DNA of 64,000 nt from Rhodobacteraceae bacterium EhC02 (GCA_001650895.1 LXYH01000011.1:1-64000); one strand, 5' to 3'. Shown: positions 26,350 to 35,599, counted from the first letter of the stretch. Made by a program: numbers and translations. The notes: generated by a model not told the origin, from the sequence alone.

Positions 26350-27477
26350 ATGAAATCCGATCCGTTCTGGTCCACACCCGAGGACCATCTGCGCAAGATG
26401 CAGCCCGATACGGCACAGCTTTACCTGTGTCCGGCCGAGATCAGCCGCATGGCGCGGCGGTTTCAGGCCGGGTTTCCGGGGCTTGTGACCTATGCGGTCA
26501 AGGCCAATCCGGCGCGCGCGGTGCTGGAGAACCTTGTGACAGCCGGGGTGCGGGCCTTCGACGTGGCCTCGGTCCCCGAGATGGAGGCGGTGCGCGCGGT
26601 CTGCCCGGATGCGGTGCTGCATTACAACAACCCGGTGCGGTCGCGTGGCGAGGTGGCGGCGGCGGCGGGGATCGGCATCGCCTCGGCCTCGGTCGATTGC
26701 GCGGGTGAACTGGACAAGCTGGGCGCGTTGCCGCGCGGGGTCGAGGTGGCGGTCAGGCTCAAGCTGCCGATCAAGGGGGCGGCCTATGATTTCGGGGCCA
26801 AGTTCGGCGCGGGGCCGGATCAGGCGGCGGCCTTGCTGCGCCAGGTGGCGGCCATGGGCTTCAAGCCTGCGATGACGTTTCATCCCGGCACGCAATGCGG
26901 CGATGCGGGGGTCTGGGCCGGCTATATCCGGGCCTGTGCCAATGTGGCGGCGCGGGCGGGTGTGCGGCTGGCGCGGCTGAACGTGGGGGGCGGTTTTGCC
27001 GCGCATCGTGGTGTCGCGCCGGATCTGGAGGCGGTCTTTGCCCGGATCGGGGCCGAGGTTCGCGCCGCCTTTGGCCCTGACGCGCCCGCGCTGGTCTGCG
27101 AGCCGGGCCGTGCCATGGTGGCCGAGGCCTGCCAGCTGGCCGCGCGGGTCAAAAGCCTGCGGGGCGCGGCGGTCTATCTGAACGACGGAATCTATGGCGC
27201 GCTGGCGGAATGGCGCGACATCGCCGCCCATGACCGGATCCGCGTGATCAGCCCCGAAGGCGCGGCGCGGCAGGGGGCAGGCATGGCCTGGATCGTGTTC
27301 GGTCCCACCTGCGACAGCATCGACCGCTTGCCCGATCCGCTGCGGCTGCCCGCCGACATGGCCGAAGAAGATTACCTGATCTTCGCCGGCATGGGGGCCT
27401 ATTCCCATGCGATCGCCACGCGTTTCAACGGATATGGCCCCGGCGCCATGGTGACGGTCGCCGGTTTTGCGGGCTGA
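26350..27477 (+). CDS. Orn/Lys/Arg/diaminopimelate decarboxylase family enzyme (fold type III)
   Basis: The 375-residue protein is an alanine-racemase-fold decarboxylase. The PLP lysine is in VTYAVKANP, the HYNNP strand matches the 'F-x-N/H-x-x-K' region, the glycine-rich phosphate loop is LNVGGGFA, and VFGPTCDSIDRL carries the active-site Cys-Asp of ornithine decarboxylases. MGAYS near the C-terminus is also typical. It probably makes a polyamine precursor such as putrescine or cadaverine. GAGG lies seven bases before the ATG. The divergent Lrp/AsnC gene is its probable regulator. Confidence 0.9.
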   Translation: MKSDPFWSTPEDHLRKMQPDTAQLYLCPAEISRMARRFQAGFPGLVTYAVKANPARAVLENLVTAGVRAFDVASVPEMEAVRAVCPDAVLHYNNPVRSRGEVAAAAGIGIASASVDCAGELDKLGALPRGVEVAVRLKLPIKGAAYDFGAKFGAGPDQAAALLRQVAAMGFKPAMTFHPGTQCGDAGVWAGYIRACANVAARAGVRLARLNVGGGFAAHRGVAPDLEAVFARIGAEVRAAFGPDAPALVCEPGRAMVAEACQLAARVKSLRGAAVYLNDGIYGALAEWRDIAAHDRIRVISPEGAARQGAGMAWIVFGPTCDSIDRLPDPLRLPADMAEEDYLIFAGMGAYSHAIATRFNGYGPGAMVTVAGFAG

Positions 27478-27486
27478 TGTGGACAT

Positions 27487-27547
27487 GGATATTTGAAGCA
27501 AGAAGAAGCAGGGCGCGGCCTGTTCGTTGATCTTGCCGGAAATACGC
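27487..27547. repeat. composite intergenic repeat, copy 2 (partial)
   Basis: Left arm at 27487-27509 (GGATATTTGAAGCAAGAAG, continuing AAGC) and a degraded right arm at about 27527-27547 containing CTTGCCGGAAATA. Only module (a) of the element seen at 22647 and 50093 is present. It lies nine bases after the stop of the decarboxylase gene. Confidence 0.75.
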
Positions 27548-27635
27548 GACCTTGCCGGGGCTGCCACGGGCGCGTCCTCTGGACACTGGCGCGTTGTCCG
27601 CTAGGTTCGAGGCCAGTCAAAGCGGGGATTGCGCC

Positions 27636-29948
27636 ATGGAAAAGTTCGGGAAAAGCCAACCGGTCAAGCGGGTCGAGGATCTGCGGTTTCTGACCGGGCA
27701 GGGGCGCTATGTCGATGATATTGCCCCCGAGGATGCCTTGCAGGCCTTTGTCTTCCGCTCGCCCGTGGCCCATGCCGTGATCACCGGGCTGGATGTGGAG
27801 GCCGCGCGCGCGGCCGAGGGGGTGCACCTGGTGATCACCGCCGATGACCTGGCGGCGGCAGGGATCACCAAGGGGCTGGTGGCAACCGTGCTGACGAACC
27901 GCGATGGCACGAAGGCGGCGGCGCCCAAGCGGCCCATTCTGGCCGAGGGCAAGTTGCGGTTCGTGGGCGAGCCGATTGCCGTGATCATCGCCGAGACCGC
28001 CGCACAGGCGCGCGATGCGGCAGAGCTGATCGCGCTGGATTACGACGATCTGCCCGCCAAGCTGGATCTGGCGCCGGGGGGCGAGGCGCTTCATGACGAG
28101 GCGTCCGACAACCGCGCCTTTGACTGGTGCAAGGGGGACGAGGCGGCCTGTGATGCCGCCTTTGCCGCGGCTGCCCGCGTGGTGCGACTTGAGGTCGAGG
28201 ATAACCGCATCATCGTCAATGCAATGGAGCCGCGCGGCTGTTTTGCCGAATGGCAGGACGGGCGGTTGCACCTGGCGGTGAACGGGCAGGGGGTCTGGGT
28301 GATCAAGCGCCATCTGTCCGAGATCCTTGGCCTGTCGCCCGAACAGATCCGCGTCACCAACCCCGATGTGGGCGGCGGATTCGGCATGAAATCCATGAGC
28401 TATCCCGAGTCCTTTGCCGTGGCCCATGCGGCGCGGGTGCTGGACCGTCCCGTGCGCTGGATGTCGGAACGCACCGAGGCGATGCTGTCGGACAACGCGG
28501 GCCGCGACCTGGTGCATGACGTGGCGCTGGCCTTTGATGCGGACCACAAGATACTGGCCTACCGGGTCGAGACGCGCTGCAACCTTGGCGCCTACAACAG
28601 CCAGTTCGGCCAGCCGATCCAGACCGATCTTTTTTCCAAGGTGCTGATGGGGGTCTATGACGTGCAGGCGACCTATCTGCATGTCGAGGGCTATTACACC
28701 AACACCACGCAGGTCGATGCCTATCGCGGCGCGGGGCGGCCCGAGGCGATCTATGTGCTGGAGCGCGCGATGGACATGGCCGCGCGCGAGCTGGGCGTGG
28801 ATGGCTGGGAGTTGCGGCGGCGCAATTTCATCCCCGTCGACCGCTTTCCCTATGTCAGCGCCACGGGCGAGACCTATGACGTGGGCGATTTCGCCCGCGT
28901 GCTGGCCCATGCCGAGCGCACCGCCGATCGGGCCGGTTTCGCCGCGCGCAAGGCGGCCAGTGCCGCGCGCGGCAAGCTGCGCGGGATGGGTCTTTGCTAT
29001 TACATTGAAAGCATCCTGGGCGATCCCTCGGAAGGGGCGAAGGTGGAATTTGCCACCGACGATCAGGGCCGGATGACCGCCACGATCTATGTGGGCACCC
29101 AAAGCAACGGCCAGGGGCACGAGACCGTCTATGCGCAGTTCCTGTCGGATCAGACCGGCATTCCCGCCGATATGATCAGCGTGGTGCAGGGCGACAGCGA
29201 TCTGATCGCGCAGGGCGGCGGCACGGGCGGGTCACGTTCGGTCACGACTCAGGCCAATGCCACGCTGGCCATGGTCGATGTGATGATGGCGGCGCTTCGC
29301 CCCTATCTGGCCGACAAGATGGGCGTTGAACCTGATGCCATCAGCTTTGATGATGAACGCTTCCGCGCGCCGGGGTCGAACCTGACGCCCACGGTGCTTG
29401 AGGTGGCCGAGATGGCCGCCGCCGATGGTCGCGCGGACCTGCTGGTGCATGAGGCGCGCGCGACCCTGCCGGGGCGGTCCTATCCCAATGGCGCGCATGT
29501 GGCCGAGGTCGAGGTGGACCCCGATACCGGCGTGGTGCGGGTGGACCGTTACAGCGTGGTTGACGATTTCGGGAATCTTATCAACCCGGTACTGGCCGAA
29601 GGTCAGGTGCATGGCGGGGTGGCGCAGGGCATCGGGCAGGCGCTGACGGAACATGTCGTCTATGACGCGGATGGGCAGCTTCTTACGGCCACGTTCATGG
29701 ATTACGCGATGCCGCGCGCCGATGATCTGCCGATGTTCGTGTTCGAGACGGAACCGGTGCCTTCGACGGCCAACCCGATGGGGATGAAAGGCTGCGGCGA
29801 GGCGGGCACCGTGGGGGCGATGGCCGCCACGGCCAATGCGGTGCTGGATGCGCTGTGGGATGCGGGCGTGCGGCGGGCCGACATGCCCTTTACCCCGCAC
29901 AGGGTGTGGATGCTGCTGAACGCACAGGGGCGCATGGCGGCGGAGTGA
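27636..29948 (+). CDS. xanthine dehydrogenase/CoxL family molybdopterin-binding large subunit
   Basis: The 770-residue protein begins MEKFGKSQPVKRVEDLRFLTGQGRYVDDI, the standard start of the aerobic CO dehydrogenase large-subunit group. Molybdenum-cofactor motifs include DVGGGFGMKS, AYRGAGRPEAIYVLERAMD, QGGGTGGSRSVTTQA and GMKGCGEAGTVGA. AYRGAGR replaces the AYxCSFR loop of true CoxL, so this is a form II-like enzyme of unknown substrate. These enzymes normally need a 2Fe-2S subunit and an FAD subunit; neither is encoded nearby, because the next gene is suhB on the opposite strand with only 19 bases between. Confidence 0.9.
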   Translation: MEKFGKSQPVKRVEDLRFLTGQGRYVDDIAPEDALQAFVFRSPVAHAVITGLDVEAARAAEGVHLVITADDLAAAGITKGLVATVLTNRDGTKAAAPKRPILAEGKLRFVGEPIAVIIAETAAQARDAAELIALDYDDLPAKLDLAPGGEALHDEASDNRAFDWCKGDEAACDAAFAAAARVVRLEVEDNRIIVNAMEPRGCFAEWQDGRLHLAVNGQGVWVIKRHLSEILGLSPEQIRVTNPDVGGGFGMKSMSYPESFAVAHAARVLDRPVRWMSERTEAMLSDNAGRDLVHDVALAFDADHKILAYRVETRCNLGAYNSQFGQPIQTDLFSKVLMGVYDVQATYLHVEGYYTNTTQVDAYRGAGRPEAIYVLERAMDMAARELGVDGWELRRRNFIPVDRFPYVSATGETYDVGDFARVLAHAERTADRAGFAARKAASAARGKLRGMGLCYYIESILGDPSEGAKVEFATDDQGRMTATIYVGTQSNGQGHETVYAQFLSDQTGIPADMISVVQGDSDLIAQGGGTGGSRSVTTQANATLAMVDVMMAALRPYLADKMGVEPDAISFDDERFRAPGSNLTPTVLEVAEMAAADGRADLLVHEARATLPGRSYPNGAHVAEVEVDPDTGVVRVDRYSVVDDFGNLINPVLAEGQVHGGVAQGIGQALTEHVVYDADGQLLTATFMDYAMPRADDLPMFVFETEPVPSTANPMGMKGCGEAGTVGAMAATANAVLDALWDAGVRRADMPFTPHRVWMLLNAQGRMAAE

Positions 29949-29967
29949 TCCGGCCGCGCGGACGCCC

Positions 29968-30762
29968 TCAGGGGCGCGCGCGGATGATGCCTGCGAAATG
30001 GTCGAACAGCGCGCCGTTCGCGGCGACGATATCGCCATGCTCCACCGGGTCATGGCCGTCGCGGATCGGGCCGACCAGCGCGCCCGCCTCGGTGGCGATC
30101 AGCATGCCTGCGGCCAGGTCCCAAGGTTGCAGTTCGCGTTCCCAGAAACCGTCGTAGCGACCTGCGGCCACATAGGCCAGGTCCAGTGCGGCAGCCCCCC
30201 AGCGGCGCACGCCCGCGCATTCGGGCATCAGCCGGGCCAGGTCCTGCAGGGTGGCGGGCAGGGTGCGCTTGCCGGCATAGGGAATGCCGGTGGCAAAGAT
30301 CGCCTCGATCATCTTGTTGCGGCCCGACACGCGCAGGCGCTGGGAATCGTTCATCCAGGCGCCGCTGCCTTTTTCGGCATAGAACATCTCGTCCTTGGCG
30401 GCGTCGAAGACCACGGCGGACACGATCTGTCCCTTGTGCTCCAGCGCAATCGAGATCGCCCAATGCGGCAGGCCGTGCAGAAAGTTGGTGGTGCCGTCCA
30501 GCGGATCGACGATCCAGCGGCGGGTGGGATCCTGTCCCGCGATCTCGCCGCCTTCCTCGGCCAGCCAGCCATAGGTCGGGCGCGCGCCCAGCAGTTCATC
30601 CTTGAGGATCTTCTCGGCGGCCAGATCGGCGCGGCTGACGAAATCGCCCGCGCCTTTCATCGAGACCTGGAGGTTCTCGACCTCGCGGAAATCCTTGACC
30701 AGCGACCGACCCGCCTTGCGTGCGGCCTTGATCATGATGTTGAGATTTGCGCTGCCTTGCAT
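29968..30762 (-). CDS. suhB: inositol-1-monophosphatase (SuhB family)
   Basis: The 264-residue protein starts MQGSANLNIMIKAARKAG, the usual SuhB start, and has all metal-site blocks: EEGGEI, WIVDPLDGTTNFLHGLPHWAISI and ELQPWDLAAGMLIATEAG. It hydrolyses inositol-1-phosphate and in bacteria also binds the transcription machinery. It is much closer to canonical SuhB than the family member at 4950, so the genome has at least two paralogues with distinct roles. It converges with the CoxL-like gene and is divergent from wrbA across 206 bases. Confidence 0.93.
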   Translation of the reverse strand: MQGSANLNIMIKAARKAGRSLVKDFREVENLQVSMKGAGDFVSRADLAAEKILKDELLGARPTYGWLAEEGGEIAGQDPTRRWIVDPLDGTTNFLHGLPHWAISIALEHKGQIVSAVVFDAAKDEMFYAEKGSGAWMNDSQRLRVSGRNKMIEAIFATGIPYAGKRTLPATLQDLARLMPECAGVRRWGAAALDLAYVAAGRYDGFWERELQPWDLAAGMLIATEAGALVGPIRDGHDPVEHGDIVAANGALFDHFAGIIRARP

Positions 30763-30968
30763 CGTCCGGCTCCTGTCTATCAGGCCGCGCGTATACGCGC
30801 TGGGGGGGCGCTTGCCAAGGGTAGAACGGCCCGGGTGTGCGGCTTGCGAAATTGCGCACAGGGGCTGCGTTGCGGCGCAAAGGACGGTGCGACGGCGGCG
30901 GCATATATGGCGGATCAAGCGCCAGATCGCATGGCGCGATCCAGACATTCCCCTCAGGAGCCCCTCGC

Positions 30969-31562
30969 ATGACCCAAGCCCGTATCGCCATCGTCTTCTA
31001 TTCGACCTATGGCACCAATCATCAGGTGGCTGTTGCCGCCGCCGAAGCCGCCCGCGCCGCCGGCGCCGAGGTGCGCCTGCGCCGTATCGCCGAAACCGCC
31101 CCAGCCGAGGTTGTCGCCGGGCAGGAGGCGTGGAAAGCCCAACTGGACAAGGTGCAGGACATCCCCGAGGTCAGCCATGACGACATGGAATGGGCCAATG
31201 GCTATTTCTTCATCTCGCCGACCCGCTATGGCGCGGTCGCCAGCCAGATGCGCGCCTTCATCGACACGCTGGGCGGGCTTTGGTTCGCAGGCAAGCTGGC
31301 CAACAAGACCTTTACGGCGACCACCAGCGCGCAAAATGCCCATGGCGGGCAGGAAAGCACGATCCTGGGGCTTTACACCACCGCGATGCATTGGGGTGCG
31401 GTGATCGTGGCACCCGGTTTCACCGATGCATCCGTGGCCGAAGCAGGCGGCAATCCCTACGGCTTTTCGACCAATGCGGGCGCATTGGACGACAAGGGCC
31501 GCGCCGCCGTGGCGCATCAGGCCAAGCGCCTGGTCGAGATGACGGCGAAGCTTTCGGCCTGA
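30969..31562 (+). CDS. wrbA: NAD(P)H:quinone oxidoreductase WrbA
   Basis: The protein of 197 residues has a flavodoxin-like fold. The FMN phosphate loop is [19 protein letters not shown], then [26 protein letters not shown] and [16 protein letters not shown], which are standard for WrbA. It reduces quinones by two electrons with NAD(P)H and so limits radical formation. AGGAG lies eight bases before the ATG at 30969. Length matches the family. It is followed by a 328-base gap without a gene. Confidence 0.95.
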   Translation: MTQARIAIVFYSTYGTNHQVAVAAAEAARAAGAEVRLRRIAETAPAEVVAGQEAWKAQLDKVQDIPEVSHDDMEWANGYFFISPTRYGAVASQMRAFIDTLGGLWFAGKLANKTFTATTSAQNAHGGQESTILGLYTTAMHWGAVIVAPGFTDASVAEAGGNPYGFSTNAGALDDKGRAAVAHQAKRLVEMTAKLSA

Positions 31563-31890
31563 TCCGTCTGATGGTTGCGAAGCGGGGCTGGCGCGATGCG
31601 CTGGCCCCGTATTGGTTTCCCCGCGCGCGGAATCAAGGCCGAAGGCCGCCGCGCGATCGCCGACACGCCCCGACGGGGCGGCGATTTTGCGACCGTTGCG
31701 CGAGGAACAGAGGCCCGAAGACCGGGCGACCATAAACCGCGCCAAACAGGGGTTAGATCGCCACCCCGCGTGTCGGCAGGCCCCACCGCTCATTGGATCA
31801 AATGAGCAACCCTCACCCCAAGCGCCCCGCGCGGCGGTGCTGCGCACCTTAGGTTCAGCGCGGGGTGTATGAGGCGGGCGGCGCGCCGCC
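31563..31890. other. intergenic gap without a gene between wrbA and metR
   Basis: Both flanking genes end here (convergent). I see no coding potential with family resemblance. Visible structure: an 11-bp GC-rich hairpin with two G-U pairs at about 31585-31609 that could end wrbA transcription, a CGCCCC-GAC-GGGGCG hairpin near 31667-31681, CTCATT...AATGAG near 31789-31806, and TGAGGCGG...CCGCCTCA at about 31870-31893 just at the metR stop. None has a clear U-run, so terminator calls are weak. Confidence 0.5.
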
Positions 31891-32796
31891 TCACGCCGCC
31901 TGCAAGCGCCGCGCTTCTTCGCCTGCCAGCTTGATCAGGCCTGACATATAGGGCTTTTCCAGATCCTCGGTCCGCACGGCGGCATAAAGGCGGCGGGTGA
32001 TCCCCTTTTCGGTCAGGGGGCGCGTCACGTAATCGGACGAATATTTGACCTCGCGCACCACCCAGTCGGGCAGGACCGCGACCCCGCGGTTCGAGGCGAC
32101 CAGCAGCAGGATCACCGCGGTCAGTTCGGCCTGCCGGATCTGGGCGGGTTCCACCTTGGCCGGGGTCAGCAACTGGCTGAAGATATCCAGACGCGACCGT
32201 TCCACCGGATAGGTGATCAGCGTCTGGCCGCGAAAATCCTCGGCGTCGATCCATGGCTTCTGCGCCAGCGGATGCTGGGCCGAGGCCACGAAGACCGGCG
32301 CATAATCGAACAGCGGCTCGAAAGAGATGCCGGGCAGGTCCTCGGGGTCGGAAGAGACGACAAGATCGACTTCTTCCTTCATCAGGGCGGGCAGGGCATC
32401 GAAGGCAAGGCCGGGACGGATATCCACATCCACATCGCCCCATGTCTTGCGGAAATTCTCGAGGACCGGGAACAGCCATTCGAAACAGGCGTGGCATTCG
32501 ATGGCGATATGCAGCCGCCCCGCCTTGCCCTCGCGCAGGCCGCTGAATTCCTCTTCCAAGGCAACCACTTCGGGCAGGATACGTTCGGCGGCGCGCAGCA
32601 GGCGCATCCCTGCCGCCGACAGTTTCAGCGGTTTCGAGCGGCGCACGAAAAGCTCCACCCCCGCCTGATCCTCAAGCCCCTTGATCTGATGGCTGAGCGC
32701 CGATTGCGTGATGTTCAGTAGGTCGGCGGCCCGGCCAAGGCCGCCTGCCTCATGGATCGCCTTGATGGTACGCAGATGGCGGAACTCGATATGCAT
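31891..32796 (-). CDS. metR: LysR family regulator MetR
   Basis: The 301-residue protein begins MHIEFRHLRTIKAIHEAGGLGRAADLL, with a LysR winged HTH ending TQSALSHQIKGLE. Its effector domain contains RLHIAIECHACFEWLFPVLENF, DLVVSSDPED and TLITYPVERSRLDIF. These closely follow E. coli MetR (IAIECHSC, YPVQRSRLD), the homocysteine-responsive activator of methionine genes. It is divergent from metF, a classic MetR target, with 96 bases between the two starts. That arrangement supports both the name and the function. Confidence 0.92.
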   Translation of the reverse strand: MHIEFRHLRTIKAIHEAGGLGRAADLLNITQSALSHQIKGLEDQAGVELFVRRSKPLKLSAAGMRLLRAAERILPEVVALEEEFSGLREGKAGRLHIAIECHACFEWLFPVLENFRKTWGDVDVDIRPGLAFDALPALMKEEVDLVVSSDPEDLPGISFEPLFDYAPVFVASAQHPLAQKPWIDAEDFRGQTLITYPVERSRLDIFSQLLTPAKVEPAQIRQAELTAVILLLVASNRGVAVLPDWVVREVKYSSDYVTRPLTEKGITRRLYAAVRTEDLEKPYMSGLIKLAGEEARRLQAA

Positions 32797-32821
32797 TATG
32801 TGGTGGTCCTCATGATGACCT

Positions 32822-32843
32822 TGAGAATTATGAAGTTGTCTCA
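32822..32843. promoter_or_regulatory. candidate MetR/LysR-type binding region between metR and metF
   Basis: TGAGA (32822-32826) and TCTCA (32839-32843) form a spaced inverted repeat in the middle of the 96-base divergent region, in an unusually AT-rich patch for this genome. It does not match the E. coli MetR consensus exactly, so this is suggested by position and symmetry only. Confidence 0.3.
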
Positions 32844-32892
32844 CATATGAGGGTTTGCGACAAGGGGACAACCCAGTACAGGATTTCATGTC

Positions 32893-33759
32893 ATGACCAC
32901 GCCCTCCGTTTCCTTCGAATTCTTCCCGCCCCAGAACCTGGAGGCGTCGTTTCGTCTGTGGGATACGGTGCAGGTGCTGGCGCCCCTTGGGCCGCGCTTC
33001 GTGTCGGTGACCTATGGCGCGGGGGGCACGACACGTGATCTGACGCGCGATGCGGTGGCGACGCTGCACAAGGCCAGCGGGCTGAACGTGGCGGCGCATC
33101 TGACCTGTGTGAATGCCAGCCGCGAAGAGACGCTGGCGATTGCCGACAGCTTTGCAGCCGCCGGCGTGTCCGAGATCGTGGCCCTGCGGGGCGATCCGCC
33201 CAAGGGCAGCGCGGGCTTCGAGGCGCATCCCGACGGTTTCGCATCAAGCGTGGAATTGATCGCGGCGCTGGCCGAGACCGGCAAATTCACGATCCGCGTG
33301 GGCGCCTACCCCGAGGCGCATCCCGAGGCTGCGAATACCGCCGCCGATGTCGATTGGCTGAAGCGCAAACTGGATGCGGGCGCGACCGAGGCGCTGACCC
33401 AGTTCTTCTTCGAGGCCGAGACATTCTTCCGCTTCCGCGATGCCTGCGCCAAGGCAGGGATCACCGCGCCGATCACGCCCGGCATCCTGCCGATCGAAAA
33501 CTGGACCGGGGCGCGCAAATTCGCCCTGCGCTGCGGCACCTCTGTTCCGGCCTGGCTGGATGACGCCTTCGACAAGGCGATCCGCGACGGGCGGCAGGAC
33601 CTTCTGGCCACGGCGCTCTGCACCGAGATGTGCAGCGAACTGATCGAAGGTGGGGTGGAGAACCTGCATTTCTACACGCTGAACCGCCCCGAACTGACAC
33701 GCGATGTCTGCCATGCGCTGGGCGTCACGCCCAAGGTGCAACTGGAGAACGTTGCGTAA
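32893..33759 (+). CDS. metF: 5,10-methylenetetrahydrofolate reductase
   Basis: The 288-residue protein is a TIM-barrel flavoenzyme with the MetF landmarks VSFEFFPPQN, FVSVTYGAGGTTR, AAHLTCVNASREE and EIVALRGDPPKG, then TQFFFEAETFFRFRD and ITPGILPIEN. It reduces methylene-THF to methyl-THF for methionine synthesis in the cytoplasm. Length is normal for the bacterial enzyme. The divergent metR indicates homocysteine-dependent control. A thioesterase gene follows 60 bases downstream on the same strand. Confidence 0.96.
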   Translation: MTTPSVSFEFFPPQNLEASFRLWDTVQVLAPLGPRFVSVTYGAGGTTRDLTRDAVATLHKASGLNVAAHLTCVNASREETLAIADSFAAAGVSEIVALRGDPPKGSAGFEAHPDGFASSVELIAALAETGKFTIRVGAYPEAHPEAANTAADVDWLKRKLDAGATEALTQFFFEAETFFRFRDACAKAGITAPITPGILPIENWTGARKFALRCGTSVPAWLDDAFDKAIRDGRQDLLATALCTEMCSELIEGGVENLHFYTLNRPELTRDVCHALGVTPKVQLENVA

Positions 33760-33819
33760 CAGCCTCTTGCCTGTCCCGGCGCTGCGCGCCAGTCTTGCGC
33801 GCAGATCAGGGAGACAGAC

Positions 33820-34314
33820 ATGCAGGAACGCCGCATCGCCACACGGCCCGAGGAACTGGCCACCCCCGAGGAGATGCTGTCGCGCTCGGGTCTGGAATTC
33901 ATGCAGGACATGATGGCGGGCCAACTGGCCGGGCCGCCCATCGGTGCCACGCTGAACTACCGCCCCGAAAGCGTGGCCGACGGCGAGGTGGTCTTTGTGG
34001 GTGCGCCGCTCTTCGAGCATACGAACCCGATGGGTACGGTGCATGGCGGCTGGTACGGCACGGTTCTGGACAGTTGCATGGCCTGCGCCGTGATGACCCA
34101 GGTGCCGCGCGGGTCGGTCTATACCACGCTTGAATACAAGGTCAGCATCATCCGCCCGATCCCCATCGGGACGATGGTGCGCGCCACGGGCCGGGTGCAG
34201 CACGCGGGCCGGTCGACCGGCGTGGCCGAGGGCGAGATTCGCGGCGTCGAGGATGGCAAGCTTTACGCCACCGGCACCACGACCTGCATCATCATGAAGA
34301 TGGTCAAGGACTGA
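33820..34314 (+). CDS. PaaI family hotdog-fold thioesterase
   Basis: The 164-residue protein has a hotdog-domain pattern. The catalytic segment NPMGTVHGGWYGTVLDSCMACAVM holds the HGG turn and an Asp on the long helix. YTTLEYKVSIIRPI and RATGRVQHAGRSTGVAEGEI are typical PaaI strands. It would hydrolyse an aryl- or acyl-CoA thioester. The N-terminal ~40 residues form an extra helical extension common in this subgroup. Just three bases separate its stop from the convergent GFA gene end. Confidence 0.9.
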   Translation: MQERRIATRPEELATPEEMLSRSGLEFMQDMMAGQLAGPPIGATLNYRPESVADGEVVFVGAPLFEHTNPMGTVHGGWYGTVLDSCMACAVMTQVPRGSVYTTLEYKVSIIRPIPIGTMVRATGRVQHAGRSTGVAEGEIRGVEDGKLYATGTTTCIIMKMVKD

Positions 34315-34317
34315 CGC

Positions 34318-34710
34318 CTATCCCGATTTGCGGTCCGAGGGGTGATTGACCCCGTCCATCCACGGCACCGGGTCAAGATCGCGCGGGTTCACCCCCTCAA
34401 GACAGGCGGCGTTGACACCGTATTGGTTGGGGTTCGACCGGCGCTGGTGATGGGTGTAGATGCCGCAGGTCTTGCAGAACCAGTGCTTTGCCGCCCCCGT
34501 TCCCCATTGATAGAGGGTCAGGTTCTCGGCGCCCCTGACGATCCTGATCCCGTCCAGAGGTGCCGAAACGGCGATGGCCCCGCGTCTGCGGCAGAAGGAA
34601 CAGTCGCAGCGCCGCGCCGTGGCCAGCCCGTCGGACAGCTGCACGGCCAGTTCGACTGCGCCGCAATGGCAGGTCAGGCGGTGGGCCGGGGTGGTTTGCG
34701 GGGCGTTCAT
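34318..34710 (-). CDS. GFA family protein (glutathione-dependent formaldehyde-activating/CENP-V fold)
   Basis: The 130-residue protein has the zinc-binding cysteine pattern of the GFA fold: CHCGAVE, then CDCSFCRRRGA, then FCKTCGIYTHH. Strands of this beta-rich fold are visible between them. The family includes Gfa, proposed to help glutathione react with formaldehyde, and many uncharacterised homologues; function here is not settled. The start overlaps the rhomboid stop as ATGA, so the two are translated from one message. Confidence 0.88.
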   Translation of the reverse strand: MNAPQTTPAHRLTCHCGAVELAVQLSDGLATARRCDCSFCRRRGAIAVSAPLDGIRIVRGAENLTLYQWGTGAAKHWFCKTCGIYTHHQRRSNPNQYGVNAACLEGVNPRDLDPVPWMDGVNHPSDRKSG

Positions 34711-35525
34711 CGGCGGGGCCGTCCGCTGCGCGGAATGTCTGTCAGGCTGCGAGCCGGTGTTGCGGCATCCGTCGCGCCGTTCTTGCGCTGGCCCGCGCGG
34801 GGAATGGCGGTTCTGACGGTGCGGTACTGCGCCTCGGGATGGGGCGGGTGCCCTGCCGTGCGGCGCCAGAAGGCTGGCCCGCCGCGGTTCACCCAGAAGG
34901 GCAAAAGCAGGACCATGCCCACGATGAAGCCACCCGCATGGGCCCAGTAGGCCACGCCACCCGCCTGCGCATCGACGCCCATGCCGTTGAACAGTTGCAG
35001 GCCGAACCACACGCCCAGCATGACCCAGGCCGGGATCGGGAAGATCTTGAAGAAGATGATGAAGATGAAGAGCACATCCACCCGCGCCTTGGGAAAGAGC
35101 AGCAGGTAGCCCCCCATCACCCCGGCGATGGCGCCCGAGGCGCCCACCAGCGGGACGGTCGAGAAGGGGGATGACAGCACATGCGCAAGGGCGGCCAGCA
35201 GGCCCGAGATTAGGTAGAAACCCAGGTAGCGTACATGGCCCAGCTCTTCCTCGAGGTTGTCGCCGAAGATGTAGAGAAACAGCATGTTGCCTGCCAGATG
35301 CATCAGCCCGCCATGCATGAACATCGAGGTCACGAGCGTATGCCAGTCGCTGCCCGCGGTGATTGCGGCCGGGGTCATGGCGAAGGCCCCGAACAGGGCG
35401 TTCAGCGCGCGCGGGTTCGAAAACAGGTCCCAGTAGCTGACAAAGACCAGCACGTTCACCACGATCAGCGCGTAGGTGACATAGGGCGTCTTTTGGGACG
35501 GGTTGTGATCGCGGATCGGGAACAT
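34707..35525 (-). CDS. rhomboid family intramembrane serine protease
   Basis: The 272-residue membrane protein has about six hydrophobic segments. The catalytic Ser is in LVGASGAIAGVMGGYL (GASG) and the catalytic His in YWAHAGGFIVGMVL; HAGLMHLAGNMLFLYIFGDN is the conserved early H-x-x-x-N region (here HGGLMHLAGN). The family cleaves transmembrane substrates within the inner membrane. A basic Pro/Arg-rich cytosolic tail of about 50 residues follows the last helix. It is upstream of and translationally coupled to the GFA gene. Confidence 0.93.
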   Translation of the reverse strand: MFPIRDHNPSQKTPYVTYALIVVNVLVFVSYWDLFSNPRALNALFGAFAMTPAAITAGSDWHTLVTSMFMHGGLMHLAGNMLFLYIFGDNLEEELGHVRYLGFYLISGLLAALAHVLSSPFSTVPLVGASGAIAGVMGGYLLLFPKARVDVLFIFIIFFKIFPIPAWVMLGVWFGLQLFNGMGVDAQAGGVAYWAHAGGFIVGMVLLLPFWVNRGGPAFWRRTAGHPPHPEAQYRTVRTAIPRAGQRKNGATDAATPARSLTDIPRSGRPRR

Positions 35526-35599
35526 GCCGCCACGATCCGGCGTTTTCGGGGGCGCGTCAAGCTGTCCTGTCGGGGGCCGCAGCCTGGCACCTGCACGGC

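Noticed and set aside
31563-31890. possible short gene in the wrbA-metR gap
   Set aside because: Several short frames exist on both strands, but they are Arg/Pro-rich with no start signal; the region holds GC-rich hairpins instead.
32797-32892. possible SAM or SAH riboswitch upstream of metF
   Set aside because: The gap of 96 bases is too short once the divergent metR promoter is counted, and I could not find the conserved stems; MetR control explains the arrangement.
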